A stretch of 64,000 nt of DNA from Agelaius tricolor. Its lineage: Eukaryota; Chordata; Aves; Passeriformes; Icteridae. The notes under the pieces were generated by a model that did no database searches, was not told where the DNA came from, and saw only the letters and a list, made by a program, of their open reading frames with translations. Positions within the stretch are counted from its first letter, which is position 1; each line of letters opens with the position of its first letter. The stretch is taken from positions 1,116,001-1,180,000 of the forward strand of contig JALJCS010000054.1 of NCBI GenBank assembly GCA_023055355.1. The letters run 5' to 3'. Below are positions 1 to 10,492 of the stretch, one piece after another. Position numbers and translations under genes: made by a program.

Positions 1-407
1 TAACAACCCCGGCAATGGGAGAGAGCCGTAAATCCTGGCATCCCCCGGAATTTTACTGCGCTCCGAAGGGTTGGTATCGTCAGGCTCCACAAATCACCGG
101 GATGAATCGGATTTCTGGGATGGCATTTCATCAAAATGTTTTACGGCTGTGCCACTCCGAGCTTGGATTTACGGCAGCGGCGGCTCCGCATGGAAATTTC
201 AGGGAAAAAAGGGAAAATAACCCCGAGGCAGCTCCGAGTGGGAGAACTTGAAAGAGTTCTTGGTTTCCTTTCCCAAACTTTCTTGGAAAAGGTGAGATTT
301 TGGGGATCTGTGTGGGTTTGGCTCATCCTGGTTGGCTCGGTGTTTGTCACCGGGAGAAATTGTGGATTCTCCATCCTGGGAATTGTCCATGGATAGGTTG
401 CAGCAAG
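1..407. other. Low-copy noncoding sequence
   Basis: No recognisable gene or repeat. Short open frames exist on both strands but overlap each other and have no domain. The text is dominated by GGAA/TTCC words, as in most of the window. Confidence 0.5.
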
Positions 408-870
408 CTGGGATGATGGGAGGTGTCCCTGAGCATGGATGGGGTGGGAATGGGATGGGATTTAAGTGCCTTCCCACCCAAAACATTCCAGGATTCTGGA
501 GCCCCTCTGCTCTGGAGCCAGGCTGGGAGAGCTGGGAATGTTCCCCTGGAGAAGGGAAAAATCCAGGGAATCCTCAGAGTCTCTGCAGGGGCTCCAGGAG
601 AGCTGGAGAGGGGCTGGGGACAAGGCCTGCAGGGACAGGAGCCAGGGAATGGCTCCCACTGGGAAAGGGGAGATTGGGCTGGGATCTTGGCAAGGAATTC
701 CTGCCTGGGCTGGAATTCCCAGATTTGCTGGGGCTGCCCCTGGATCCCTGGCAGTGCCCAAGGCCAGGTTGGACACTGGGGCTTGGATCCATCTGGGACA
801 ATGTCCCTGTGTTGGAATGGAATGGGATTTAATTTCCCTTCCCACCCAAACCATTCCATAATTCCATGGA
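408..870 (+). mobile_element. CR1 retrotransposon 3' fragment, dimeric form
   Basis: CR1 is the main avian non-LTR (LINE) retrotransposon; most copies are 5'-truncated and end in short direct repeats rather than poly(A). This copy begins with a CR1 3' tail (GGGAGGTGTCC, then GGGATTTAAG, then CATTCCAGGATTC). At about 499 it runs straight into a second CR1 3' body (CTCTGGAGCCAGGCTGGGAG through CAAGGCCTGCAGGGACAGG) that ends in its own tail, ACCATTCCATAATTCC. The same tail-to-body junction recurs in six other copies here. It contains no reverse transcriptase sequence and is a dead fragment. Confidence 0.85.
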
Positions 871-2019
871 ATTTCATTTACAAGACAATCCCAAGTATGG
901 AAAGTCCAAACCTCTCCTGGAAATCAGAACCAAATCCTCAGAATAAGGAGGAGATTTCCTGATTTTTTATGATTTCCTTCCCTTTTGTGTGTCCCTGGAT
1001 CCTGGAGCACCTGAGCTCATGGGCTCCTCATCCCAGGAGATATTCCAGGGAATCCCCAGGCTCTGCTCCCACCCATTCCCCCTCATCCCACTTTTCCCAG
1101 CTCTATTTCACCTTCTCCCGGTGTTTGTGCTGGAAAAGTTTTCCAGCCCCACTTTTCCAGCCCCACTGCACTTTTATTCCCAGAGAACCAAATTAGGGGG
1201 ATTTTTTGGGATGCCTTTTCCCTTCCTCATCCCATCCCTGTCAGCCTCCGTGATTTCCCCTTTCCCAGGAGTTTCCCTCTGCTCCAGCACTGGCACGGGC
1301 TAAAATCCCAATCCCACCTGAAAAGCAGGATGGGAATCCCAACAGGAAACTCCACCTGTGCCTGGCGCAGCCTTGGCTGGGAGATTCCAGAGGATTCCAG
1401 AGGCGAATTCCAGAGGCAAATTCCAGAGGGACTGACAGCACCTTGAGACCCATGATGGGAGCAATCCCAGCATCCAGCACCCTCTGGAATTCCAGCATTT
1501 CATGGAAGTGACTGGGACAGGAGAGAGAAGGAGATGGCAGAGCATGGGAAAAAATTCCAGGATTTTTCCAGGCCTTTGAGGGTGAGAATGATGGGAATAC
1601 AAGCTGGAATTGTCTGAGATTTAATTAAAGTAAAACTGGGATTTCCTGGGCTAAGCCAGACTTTAGTCCCGAGTGGAGCTGGGTTTAATCTGCCTTTTCC
1701 CTGTTTTCCCCGTTTTTCCCCACATTCCCACTTTTCCCAGGAGCTGGGAATCCTTGGGGTTAATTACCCTGTTAATTATCCCTGTTAATTATCATATCCA
1801 ACCATTCCCGGGATTCTTTCAGTGATTTCCTGCAGGATTAAAATCCCTGGAAATGGGAAAAAAACCCCTTGGAAGTGGCACTGAAGGACAGGCTGGGATT
1901 GAGGATCCCAGAGGACTTTTCCAGCCTTAAAAATCCTGGGATTTGGGGATTCCTCTTCCTTCAATCCCAGCTGGAGGCTGAACACAGTTGGAGTGGTGGA
2001 ATTATTGAAAACGGGGTTT
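871..2019. other. Noncoding sequence with a TTAATTA cluster
   Basis: No gene recognised. Around 1758-1795 the word TGTTAATTATC occurs in short tandem, an AT-rich patch in otherwise GGAA/TTCC-rich DNA. Open frames on both strands have no domain. Confidence 0.5.
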
Positions 2020-2648
2020 ATAATTTAAAACCAGGTTTATCACCATTAAAACCAATTTTTGTCATTTAACATCAGGTTTATCCTGATAAAAACTGGGTTT
2101 ATCATTAAAAGCTGGGTTCATCATTAAAAACTGGGTTTATATTATTAAAACCCAGGTTTGTATCACTAAAACCCAGGATTTAGCATTAAAAACCCTGTTC
2201 ATCCTTAAAAACCAGGTTTATTGTCATAAAATTTTTGTTCTGTCATTATCAAAACCAGGGTTTATCATTATTGAAAACAGATTTTATCATTTAAAACCAG
2301 GTTTATCCTTAAAAACCAGGTTTATTGTTATAACAACCGGGTTTTATTGCTTAAAACCAGGTTTATCATTATGAAAAACCCCCAGGTTTATATCATTAAA
2401 AACCAGGCCTGTATCACAAAAACCTGGGGTTTAGCATTAAAAACCAGGTTTATCTTTATTAAAACCAGGGCTTAACATTAAAAACCAGGTTTATCATTAT
2501 AAAAACCAGTGTTTATCATTATTAAAACCAGATTTTATCATTTAAACCCGGGCTTATCGTGACAAAACCCAGGTGTGATCCTTAAAAATCAGTTTTTTCA
2601 TGAGAAAAACTGCGTTTATCATTAAAAACCAGGTTTACATTACTTAAA
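2020..2648. repeat. AT-rich minisatellite, AAAACCAGGTTTATCATT type
   Basis: About 0.6 kb of imperfect tandem copies of a roughly 18-27-bp unit built from AAAACCAGGTTTATCATT. Unit length varies through insertions in the A-run and in ATTATT. It abuts a second, unrelated array at 2652, so two different minisatellites lie back to back. Confidence 0.85.
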
Positions 2649-2651
2649 AAA

Positions 2652-3090
2652 ATGAGGGAAAACCAAGGAAAGGAGGAGGAGGGAAAACCATGGGAAGGAA
2701 GAGAGAAATTCATGGAAAAGAGGAGGGAAAAGGAGGAGGGAAAATCATGGAAAAGGGAAGGGAAATCCATTGAAGAGAGGAGGGAAAACCATGGAAAGGA
2801 GATGGGAAAACCATGGAAAGGAAAAGGGAAAAGGAGGAGGGAAAACCATGGAAAAGAGGAGGGAAAATGAGGAGGGGAAACCATGAAAAGGAGAAGGGAA
2901 AAATCATGAAAAGAAGAAGTGAAAACCACAGAAAAAGAAGGAAAACCATGGAAAAGAGGAGGGAAAACCATGGAAAGGAGAGGGGAAAACCATGGAAAGG
3001 AAAAGGGAAAAGGAGGAGGGAAAACCATGGAAAGGAAGAGGGAAATCCATGGAAAAGAGGAGGGAAATCCATGGAAAAGAGGAGGGAAAC
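2652..3090. repeat. Purine-rich minisatellite, GGGAAAACCATGGAAAGG type
   Basis: About 440 bp of tandem units near 21-22 bp, with core GGGAAAACCATGGAAA followed by AGAGGA or GGA. The top strand is almost all purine apart from CCATGG. Frames are open on both strands (about 170 aa on the minus strand) because the unit has no stop; this is low-complexity sequence, not a gene. Confidence 0.9.
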
Positions 3091-3585
3091 CCACGCCTGT
3101 GTCTCTCCTGCCTTTCCAAGATCCGTATTATCCCAAAAACCAGTGTCTGGCTCATTCCCTGCCCTCCAAGGGAAAAGCAGAGCATGGAATCACTTCCGGA
3201 GGCTCCCTGTCCCTTTTCCTTCCTGGGAGAGTTTTCCAAGGGCACTTGGAGCTGGAATCCTCTTGGCTTGAAAAGTTGGGAATCTCAACTCCACCAAGTT
3301 CCAAGCTGGGAATCTCAACTCACTCCCACTCCAAGTTGGGAATTGGTTTTTTGGGATCCATCTGCCAAGGAATGGGAGAGGAAAACTCCAGAGCCACCCC
3401 TGTTTCCCGTCACATTGGGATCCGATTGCTCCAAAGTCAGGAACCTCCAGGATGGGAAGGAGCCTTAAATCCTGGGAATGAATCAGGAGCTGGAGGTGCT
3501 GGGAGCAGCACAGGTTCCAATACTGGATCCATATTTTAGGGCTCCCGGCTCACCAAACAGAGGGAAAATGGATTTTTTTCCATTG
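3091..3585. other. Noncoding sequence with local GGGAATCTCAACTC repeats
   Basis: Between about 3274 and 3345 the block CTGGGAATCTCAACTC and its variants occur in short tandem, three partial copies. Otherwise there is no recognisable feature. Confidence 0.5.
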
Positions 3586-3589
3586 GGAT

Positions 3590-3900
3590 GAGCAGGGATC
3601 ACATCCAAGGGCAGGGACGATTCCCATTGTCCCAGGTGGATCCAGCTTGTTCCTGGGATCCAGGGGCAGCCCCAGCAAATCTGGGAATTCCAGCCCAGGC
3701 AGGAATTCCTTGCCAAGATCCCAGCCCAATCTCCCCTTTCCCAGTGGGAGCCATTCCCTGGCTCCTGTCCCTGCAGGCCTTGTCCCCAGCCCCTCTGCAG
3801 CTCTCCTGGAGCCCCTCCAGGCACTCTGAGCATTCCCTGGAATTTTCCCTTCTCCAGAGGAGCATTCCCAGCTCTCCCAACCCGGCTCCATGGCAGATGA
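3590..3900 (-). mobile_element. CR1 3' fragment
   Basis: The reverse-oriented core (AGGGGCAGCCCCAGCAAATC through CAGGCCTTGTCCCCAGCCCC) matches the other young CR1 copies. The tail side is degraded: the first recognisable tail piece is GGGCAGGGACGATTCCCATT and no terminal ATTCCATG repeat is seen. Upstream of the core it ends after GAGCATTCCCAGCTCTCCCA and drifts into unique sequence. Confidence 0.8.
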
Positions 3901-3935
3901 GCTCCTCTCCATGGACTCATCCCAAAATTCCAACT

Positions 3936-4469
3936 GGGCCCTTCCACACCTGCCAAGGCTGGGCTCACCCCGTGCCTAGGCCAGGATTTGGATAAGATTC
4001 CCATGGGACACAGCTGTGCCAGGATGAGTTTTATGGGATCTCAGCCCATCCCATTGCACATTCCCAGGATCCACTGGAGCTTTAACTGGGAGCAACTGGC
4101 CCAAGCCCATCCCAGCCATTCCCATCCCAGCCATTCCCTCATCCCATTTGTACCATTTTTGTGGGAATGGTTCATCCCATGTGCAGGGCAGGCATTGCCC
4201 TGTTCCCGACACATCCCCGGACGGATGAACGAAGGCAGTGGGAATTTTCCGCCCCGGGAATGTCGGGAGCAGCTGGGCTTCGTTACGGATCCGGCGCTGT
4301 CTGGTTTGAGTTCACACCTTGGGAATTGGGCCTGGCTCGGCTCTCACCTCATCAGACGGGCTGGGATCGGATTCCTGCCGGCCTGGAAAAAACCTGGGAA
4401 TTGGAGGAGGGTTTTATGGGGATTGTGCACTCTGGAAAGGCTTTAAAGGGAAAGAGGACAGGGATGGAT
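3936..4469. other. Noncoding sequence, mildly CpG-rich in the middle
   Basis: Between about 4210 and 4380 CpG dinucleotides are more frequent than nearby (CCCCGGACGGATGAACG, GTTACGGATCCGGCGC). No splice-bounded exon or promoter element could be supported. Confidence 0.4.
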
Positions 4470-4950
4470 GGGATTCTGGGAAGGAGAAGCTGTGGCTGCC
4501 CCTGGATCCTTGAAAGTGTCCAAGGCCAGGTTGGACATTGGGATTGGATCCACCTGGGATAACGGGAAGTGTCCCTGCCCATGGCTGAGGTGGGAATGGG
4601 ATGGGATTTAAGATCCCTACCCACCCAAAACATTCCAGGATTCTGGAGCCCCTCTGGAGCCAGGCTGGGAGAGCTGGGAATGCTACCCTGGAGAAGGGAA
4701 ATTCCAGGGAATGCTCAGAGTCCCTGCAGGGGCTCCAGGAGAGCTGGAGAGGGGCTGGGGACAAGGCCTGCAGGGACAGGAGCCAGGGAATGGCTCCCAC
4801 TGGGAAAGGGGAGATTGGGCTGGGATCTTGGCAAGGAATTCCTGCCTGGGCTGGAATTCCCAGATTTGCTGGGGCTGCCCCTGGATCCCTGGCAGTGCCC
4901 AAGGATCCACCTGGGACAGTGGGAATTGTCCCTGCCCATGGCAGGAGGTG
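4470..4950 (+). mobile_element. CR1 3' fragment, dimeric form
   Basis: Starts with a longer first monomer (GAAGCTGTGGCTGCCCCTGG, then TGTCCAAGGCCAGG and a full tail), joins the second body at about 4646 (CATTCCAGGATTCTGGAGCC), and carries the invariant core from about 4757. The second tail is truncated after CCCATGGCAGGAGG, so the terminal repeats are missing. Confidence 0.85.
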
Positions 4951-6304
4951 CAGGTGGAGATTTCTCCCTCAGGACAATTAATTATCATTAATGAAGGACA
5001 TTAATTAATTAAATCAATTCCCTTTAAGGGCATCTCCTACTCATTTGATTTGCTTCTTTCCCAAATTTTCCTCTCCCGCCTTTCATCCCAAGCTTTTCCC
5101 TGTTTCTCAGCCACGCTTCCCATGCTCCTGATAAACCCAAAACTGGAAAAATTCCCATCAGAGCTCCAAGGAATCTCTCTGAGTCCTCAAATATCCCTAA
5201 AAAAGCAGGAAAATCGCCAGTGACCACTCCAGGCATAAAATCAATTTTAAAAATGTGATTTTTTTTCAATAAAATCAGTTAAAAAATAGGAATTTTTTTC
5301 CCCAAAACTTTGCAGGCACCATCCCAAAATCCCAGAGATCTCCGGTGCCCGAAATTCCCGGGCTGAGGGAGGTTAAAGTTGCCACAAATCCCATTTGACC
5401 TCCTGAATGGAATTAATGAGCCGGAAAACTTCCCGTGGATAATCCAATGAGGTGGATAAAAAGGTCCTGAACTCCTTGGCATGAAGTCAATTCCAAGAGA
5501 ATTCCCTTTCCCTCTAATCCCTGCTGGCAGAACGGCCCAATCCTGGCTTTTCCTGGAATTTTAGGGCATTCCCAGCCCTGTTATTGGATTTTCCTGTGGT
5601 TTATTTGGGAAGCAAAATTCATGAATTAATAATAAAATTGCTTCTATGCGGATCAGGAGGAAAAATTCCAAGAAAAAGGGGAATTTTTTATTCCTGAGTT
5701 TATTCCTTCCTTGTTTTTTATTCCAGCATCCATCAGGAATCCTAAATTTAGACCAGGATTTGTTAGTGCTGATTTTAACCCAAATTTAATCCAGTTCAAG
5801 GTTCCAGACCGGGAAAACCCTGAATTTTATCCCTGTTTTCAATTGGTTTGGATCTTAAAAAAATCCATAAATAAACAGAGCCTTTCATGAACTTCCAGGA
5901 TTTTTTTCCCCATCCCAAATCCAAAGAAATCCCTCTAAAAATGGGATTTTCCTACTGGGTTTCAGTGGGATTTTCCTCTGGGGGTTTAATTCCAGCTTGG
6001 ATCCCACTCCATCTTTCAGTCCCTCAGAATTCCATGCGCTGAGTCCAGTCCCTTCCCTGAAACTGCGCCTGCTTTCCCTATTTTCTGCTGCCAGCCTTCC
6101 CAAAAATTCCAGGAGTGTTGTCGCTGTTCTCGGATGAGACACCTTGGAGCTGTGGGATTTCGTCCTTCTGTGGGATCTGGATGTTCAGGAGCCTCAGGCT
6201 GCTCCAGAGGAGGTTTATGTCGGATACTGGGAAAAAATTCCCTCATGGAAAAGGCTCTCCCGGCCTGGCACAGGGGGTGGAATTCCCATTCCCGTTTCCT
6301 TGAC
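4951..6304. other. AT-richer noncoding sequence
   Basis: About 1.35 kb with no recognised gene or mobile element. Near 4975-5020 there is a TTAATTAATTAAAT-like patch, and 5230-5290 and 5640-5880 are A/T-rich. Composition is closer to ordinary intergenic DNA than in most of the window. Confidence 0.5.
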
Positions 6305-7432
6305 CCTTTATTCCCGCTCCTGTCTCCCCTCCTATTTCTTCCCCCTTTTTCCCTTTTTTCCCTTTTTTTGCTTTTTACTTTTCTCCTTTTTGCTTTTTTT
6401 TCTCTTTTTACGCTTGCCCCTCTTTTCCCCTTTTCCTCTTCTTTTTTCTCCTTTTCCCCCTTCCCCCCTTTTTTCCATCTTTATCCCACTTTCCCCCTTT
6501 TTTCCCTTCCCCCCCCTTTTCCCTCTTTCCCCCGCTTTCTTCCATATTTTCCCCCTTTTCCCTTTTTTCCTTTCCCCCTTATTTTCCCTTATTTTTCCTT
6601 TTTTCTCTTCCTTTCCCCACTTTTTCTCTCCCTTTTCCCCCTTTTTTCCTTTTCCCCCTTATTTTCCCTTTTCCCTCCCTTTTCCCCCTTTTTTTTTCTT
6701 TTTCCCCCCTTTTGCCCCTTTTCCCCCCTTTCTTCCATATTTTCTCCCCTTTTCCCTTTTTTCCTTCCCCCCTTATTTTCCCTTTCCCCCCTCATTTTTT
6801 CTCCCATTTTCTCCTTTCTCCTCTTTTTTCCTCTTCTTTCCCTATTTTCCATTCCCTCTCTATTTTCCCTTATTTTTCCTTTCTTTTCCCTGCCCCCCTC
6901 ATTTTTCCTCCCCTTTTCTCCTCTTTTTTCCTTTTTTCCTTTTTTTTCCTTTCCTTCTCTATTTTCCCTTATTTTTCCTTTATTTTCCCTTTCTCCCCTC
7001 ATTTTTTTCCTCTTTTCTCCTTTCTCCTCTTTTTTCCTTTTCCCCCTTTTTTCCCTCTATTTTCCCTCTATTTTCCCTTATTTTCCTTGTTCTCCCCTTT
7101 CTTCCATGTTTTCTCCCCTTTTCCCTTTTTTCCTTTCCCCCCTTATTTTCCGCTATTTTCCCTTTTCCCCCTCATTTTTCCTCCCCTTTTCTCCTTTCTC
7201 CTCTGTTTTCCTTTTTTCCCCCTATTTTCCATTCCCTCTCTATTTTCCCTTATTTTTCCTTTATTTTCCCTTTCTCCCCTCATTTTTCTTCCCTTTTCTC
7301 CTTTCTCGTCTTTTTTCCTTTTCCCACTTTTTCCCTCTATTTTCCCTCTATTTTCCTTTATTTTCCTTGTTCTCCCCTTTCCCCCTTTGCTCCCCTTTTC
7401 CCCCTTTTTTCCCTCTTTTTCCCCTGGCATTT
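6305..7432. repeat. 1.1-kb polypyrimidine tract with higher-order structure
   Basis: The top strand is almost pure C/T for about 1.1 kb (TTTTCCCC, TTTTCTCC, ATTTTCCCT blocks). Recurring landmarks show a longer period: CTTCCATATTTTCTCCCC at about 6734 recurs at 7101 with one change, and ATTTTCCATTCCCTCTC at 6844 recurs at 7224, giving periods near 370-380 bp. Frames of more than 270 codons are open in all three forward frames, rich in Phe, Pro, Leu and Ser; this is a composition artefact. Such tracts can form triplex (H-DNA) structures. Confidence 0.9.
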
Positions 7433-8045
7433 TTCCTGGCTGGATAATGAAGGCTCAAAGCTCCTCCAGCACTGTTTATTCCAACACATCACAGGTGAGC
7501 AGGGAAACGAGAAAAACCGGGAATGGGATACCCTGGGATGGATCCTGAACCTCCCCTGACCTCTGGCCCACGGAATTCCGTGCTCAACAATCCATCATTC
7601 CCAACGGATGGCCGGGAATGTCCCTGCGGGGGTCCCCGAGGGTTACTCAGGGGTGGCTTCACAATGTGCAAGGATTTGGGATCGTTCCGGGAACGCTCCG
7701 AATCCCAGTCCCGGAGCCGGCTGCGGAGGTGGAAAATGGGAATTTCACCTCTCCCAGCTCCGTGGCAGGGTGGGAATGGGGTTTTGGGATGAGTTTTTCC
7801 CCTCCGGGAGATGGGATTAGGCAGGTTCCCAGCATGGTCCCAATTTAATTTAATTCCGTGTCCTGGCGAGGAATTCCCGCAGGAATTCCTGAAGTTCAAG
7901 AAGCGCTGGCCCAGAAGTTGTTCCCGCGGAAAAGATGGATTTGGGAAAGCCATGGGAGAGGAGGTCATTAGGGGGTGACCTGTCACCTCCGATCCATCAC
8001 CAGCATTCCCAACCAGGAGAAAACCTCGGGAATATTTTCCTTTGC
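7433..8045. other. Noncoding sequence downstream of the polypyrimidine tract
   Basis: CpGs are moderately frequent between 7600 and 7740 (GGGAACGCTCCGAATC, CCCGGAGCCGGCTGCGG). No exon could be supported. Confidence 0.4.
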
Positions 8046-8048
8046 CGG

Positions 8049-8108
8049 TGGAAGGAGATTATTCTGTGTATTCTGTTTATTCTGTTTATTCTGTGATTAT
8101 TGTTTATT
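8049..8108. repeat. Short TATTCTGTT tandem repeat
   Basis: TATTCTGTG and TATTCTGTT units repeat about five times, then decay into TTATTGTTTATTTATT. Confidence 0.7.
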
Positions 8109-9785
8109 TATTGGCACCGATTTTGGTGGAAAACGTGGGAATTCCTGACGGACACCTGGCAATTCCCTCTTTCCTTGTCTCCAAGACCGTTCCCATTTTT
8201 CCTAGGAAAGGGAATATCTGCCTTTATCAATCCAGCGCATCCCAGGATTGTGTGGAGGCTGCATCTCCTGGGATATCCAGAGAGCATCCACACCATTCCC
8301 ACTTTTCCTCAGGGTCTTCTGATGGGAAACCCAGTCATTTTCCAAGAAAACCTGGCCAATTTCCAAGGAAATCCAGCCTTTTCCCAAGGGAACACAACTG
8401 TTTTCCAAGGAAACCCAGCCATTTTCCAAGGGAAAATCCCCATCCATCCATGCCATCCACATGGATATTCCCTGAGAAAAGTTCTTGTTCCATGGTGGGA
8501 TCCTTGGCCTTTTCCCACTTTTCCCGCTGTGGAGATTCCTTTAGCAGGAGTATTCCTTCTCTCCAAGTGCTTCATCCCGAAACCTTGGGAATTATTTCTC
8601 CCGTTCCCATTTCTTCCACCCCTTTTCTTTCCCATTCCAACAGCTATTCCAGCGTTTCCAAGGACACCACTAAACCCTGTCCCTAATCCCCATTTAGGCT
8701 GTTCCCAAATTTTCCAGGTATTTCCTGGAGTTAGAACCAAATCTATTTCCAAAGGTTTTCCCCGCACTATAAAAAAATCTGCATTTCTCAGCTCTTCCCT
8801 AAATCCCTGAAAATGGAAACGTCCGGGAGACGTGGACTGGGAATTTTTCTTCACCTGAGGAAAACTCCAAGGAAAAGATGCTGGGAAAAATGTGGGATGA
8901 AGCCTGGAAAGTGGTAAATGTTGGGAATTACAAAAACAAAAACCAGCAAAAAACCAGGATTAAAAAGACAAGGAGCTCAAGGCTTCCCAGATTTTGCGCC
9001 AGCCGAAGGTTGGAAGAGAATTCCAGAGGGTTGGAGGTGGCTGCGCTTCCCTGAATTCTGTTAGATCCCATCATGGCTCTGGACAATGGAGTCTGACTGG
9101 ATCCTCCTGGAGCGTTGGGAATCGCTGATTCCATGGAATCTGCGTCAGCCTGGAGTGGGAATGGATAAATTCATCCGGATGGGGAGTGATGTCGGCTCCG
9201 GAGATTCCGTTTCCCTTCTGGAATTTCCCTCTTGGAAAAAAAAAACCCTCTTGGATCCTGCTTTTTGTGTGGGTTTGGTGTGGAGAGTGCAGCATCCCAA
9301 GGATTTCTGTCATTCCACCCTTTTTCCTGGATGCTGGAGCAATTCCAGGCAGTTTTCGGGACAACATCTGTCCCACGGGGCTTCCCCGAGCTCCTCCAAA
9401 GAAAAGCAGGAATTTTTGGGAGACTTGGAGAACTCTCTTCCCATCCTGACTCCTCCTCACCCACAGATGGAGGCAAAGCCTTTGGAAAGGGATTCAGGAG
9501 CTCCCTGAATCCTGGAATTTTGGCTCTGCCTTTCTATGGATCAACTCCCTAAAGCCCAGTGGATCCCTTGCATCCCCGTGGGATATTTCCCTGGAATCCC
9601 AATGGAATCTCCCCGTTGGGAAGCACTTGGGAATGCCGTTGTCAGAGGCCAAATTGGGAATTTTCCCCGCCATTCTCCTCCTTCCCGAATTTTCAGTCTT
9701 TTGTTCCAGCTGTCTCTATAAGGAGCATCCAACTTCCTGGGACAATGGGATATTTATCCAAGGATTCTTGGAGCCACCACCAGAG
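8109..9785. other. Noncoding sequence
   Basis: Apart from the short array at 8335-8445, no gene or known element is visible. Open frames of up to about 236 codons (8100-8810, plus strand) are Pro/Phe/Ser-rich, compete with a minus-strand frame, and have no domain. Confidence 0.45.
8335..8445. repeat. TTTTCCAAGGAAACC minisatellite
   Basis: About five imperfect copies of a 20-25-bp unit in which TTTTCC and AAGGAAA alternate (TTTTCCAAGAAAACC, TTTCCAAGGAAATCCAGCC). Each unit contains a near-palindromic TTTCCAAGGAAA, so either strand could form a series of small hairpins. Confidence 0.75.
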
Positions 9786-9935
9786 GAAGAACCTCCAGGA
9801 GAACCCAGTATAAACCGGAAAAAAACAGAAAAAAACCCCAGAAAAAATCAGTAAAAATCAGCAAAAAACAGCAAATCCCAGTAAATCCCAGTAAATCCCA
9901 GTAAAAACCAGTATGAACCAGAATGAACCAGACCA
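9786..9935. repeat. A-rich array with CAGTAAATCC units
   Basis: About 150 bp of short units: AAAAAACAG near the start, then CCCAGTAAATCCCAGTAAAT, then ACCAGTATGAACCAG. Unit length is 10-12 bp. Confidence 0.75.
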
Positions 9936-9988
9936 AAAGGAATTCCGTGCTCTCCAGTGAGAGAATTTTTGGGATTTTTTTTAAATGG

Positions 9989-9990
9989 TT

Positions 9991-10021
<31 letters not shown>

Positions 10022-10026
10022 GGGGG
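9989..10026. repeat. T12-G26 homopolymer junction
   Basis: A run of 12 T (9989-10000) changes directly into 26 uninterrupted G (10001-10026). A G run of this length would be expected to form G-quadruplexes and is a known place for sequencing and assembly errors, so its true length is uncertain. Confidence 0.85.
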
Positions 10027-10202
10027 AGGCGCTGTCAGTGCCAAAGGGACCAGGATTCTGAGTCTGGAATAAATCCTATTGGATTGGGAGGGATTTTGGG
10101 AATTGAGTCATGCCCCAACAAGGAAAAAACTTCCCAGGATGCATCGGGATTGCTCAGCTGGGAGAAGAAAAAACTTTGGAGTGACCAAACTGGGGAAAAT
10201 CC

Positions 10203-10492
10203 AAGGCCTGCAGGGGCTCCAGGAGAGCTGGAGAGGGGCTGGGGACAAGGCCTGCAGGGACAGGAGCCAGGGAATGGCTCCCACTGGGAAAGGGGAGATT
10301 GGGCTGGGATCTTGGCAAGGAATTCCTGCCTGGGCTGGAATTCCCAGATTTGCTGGGGCTGCCCCTGGATCCCTGGCAGTGCCCAAGGCCAGGTTGGATC
10401 TGCCTGGGATAATGGGAATTGTCCCTGCCCATGGATGGGGTGGGAATGGGATTTAAGTTCCCTCCCAACCCAACCATTCCAGAATTCCATGG
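10203..10492 (+). mobile_element. CR1 3' fragment
   Basis: Starts at CCTGCAGGGGCTCCAGGAG, carries the invariant core, and ends in a shortened tail (GGATCTGCCTGGGATAATGG, then CCAACCATTCCAGAATTCC). Compared with sibling copies the tail lacks ACACTGGGGCTTGGATC. Confidence 0.85.

Noticed and set aside
2020..2648. Telomere-like or centromeric satellite
   Set aside because: No TTAGGG repeats, and the unit is irregular in length; a local minisatellite explains it.
6134..7559. Two forward open frames of 437 and 471 codons
   Set aside because: Both are Phe/Pro/Leu/Ser-only translations of the polypyrimidine tract, overlap in different frames, and have no domain.
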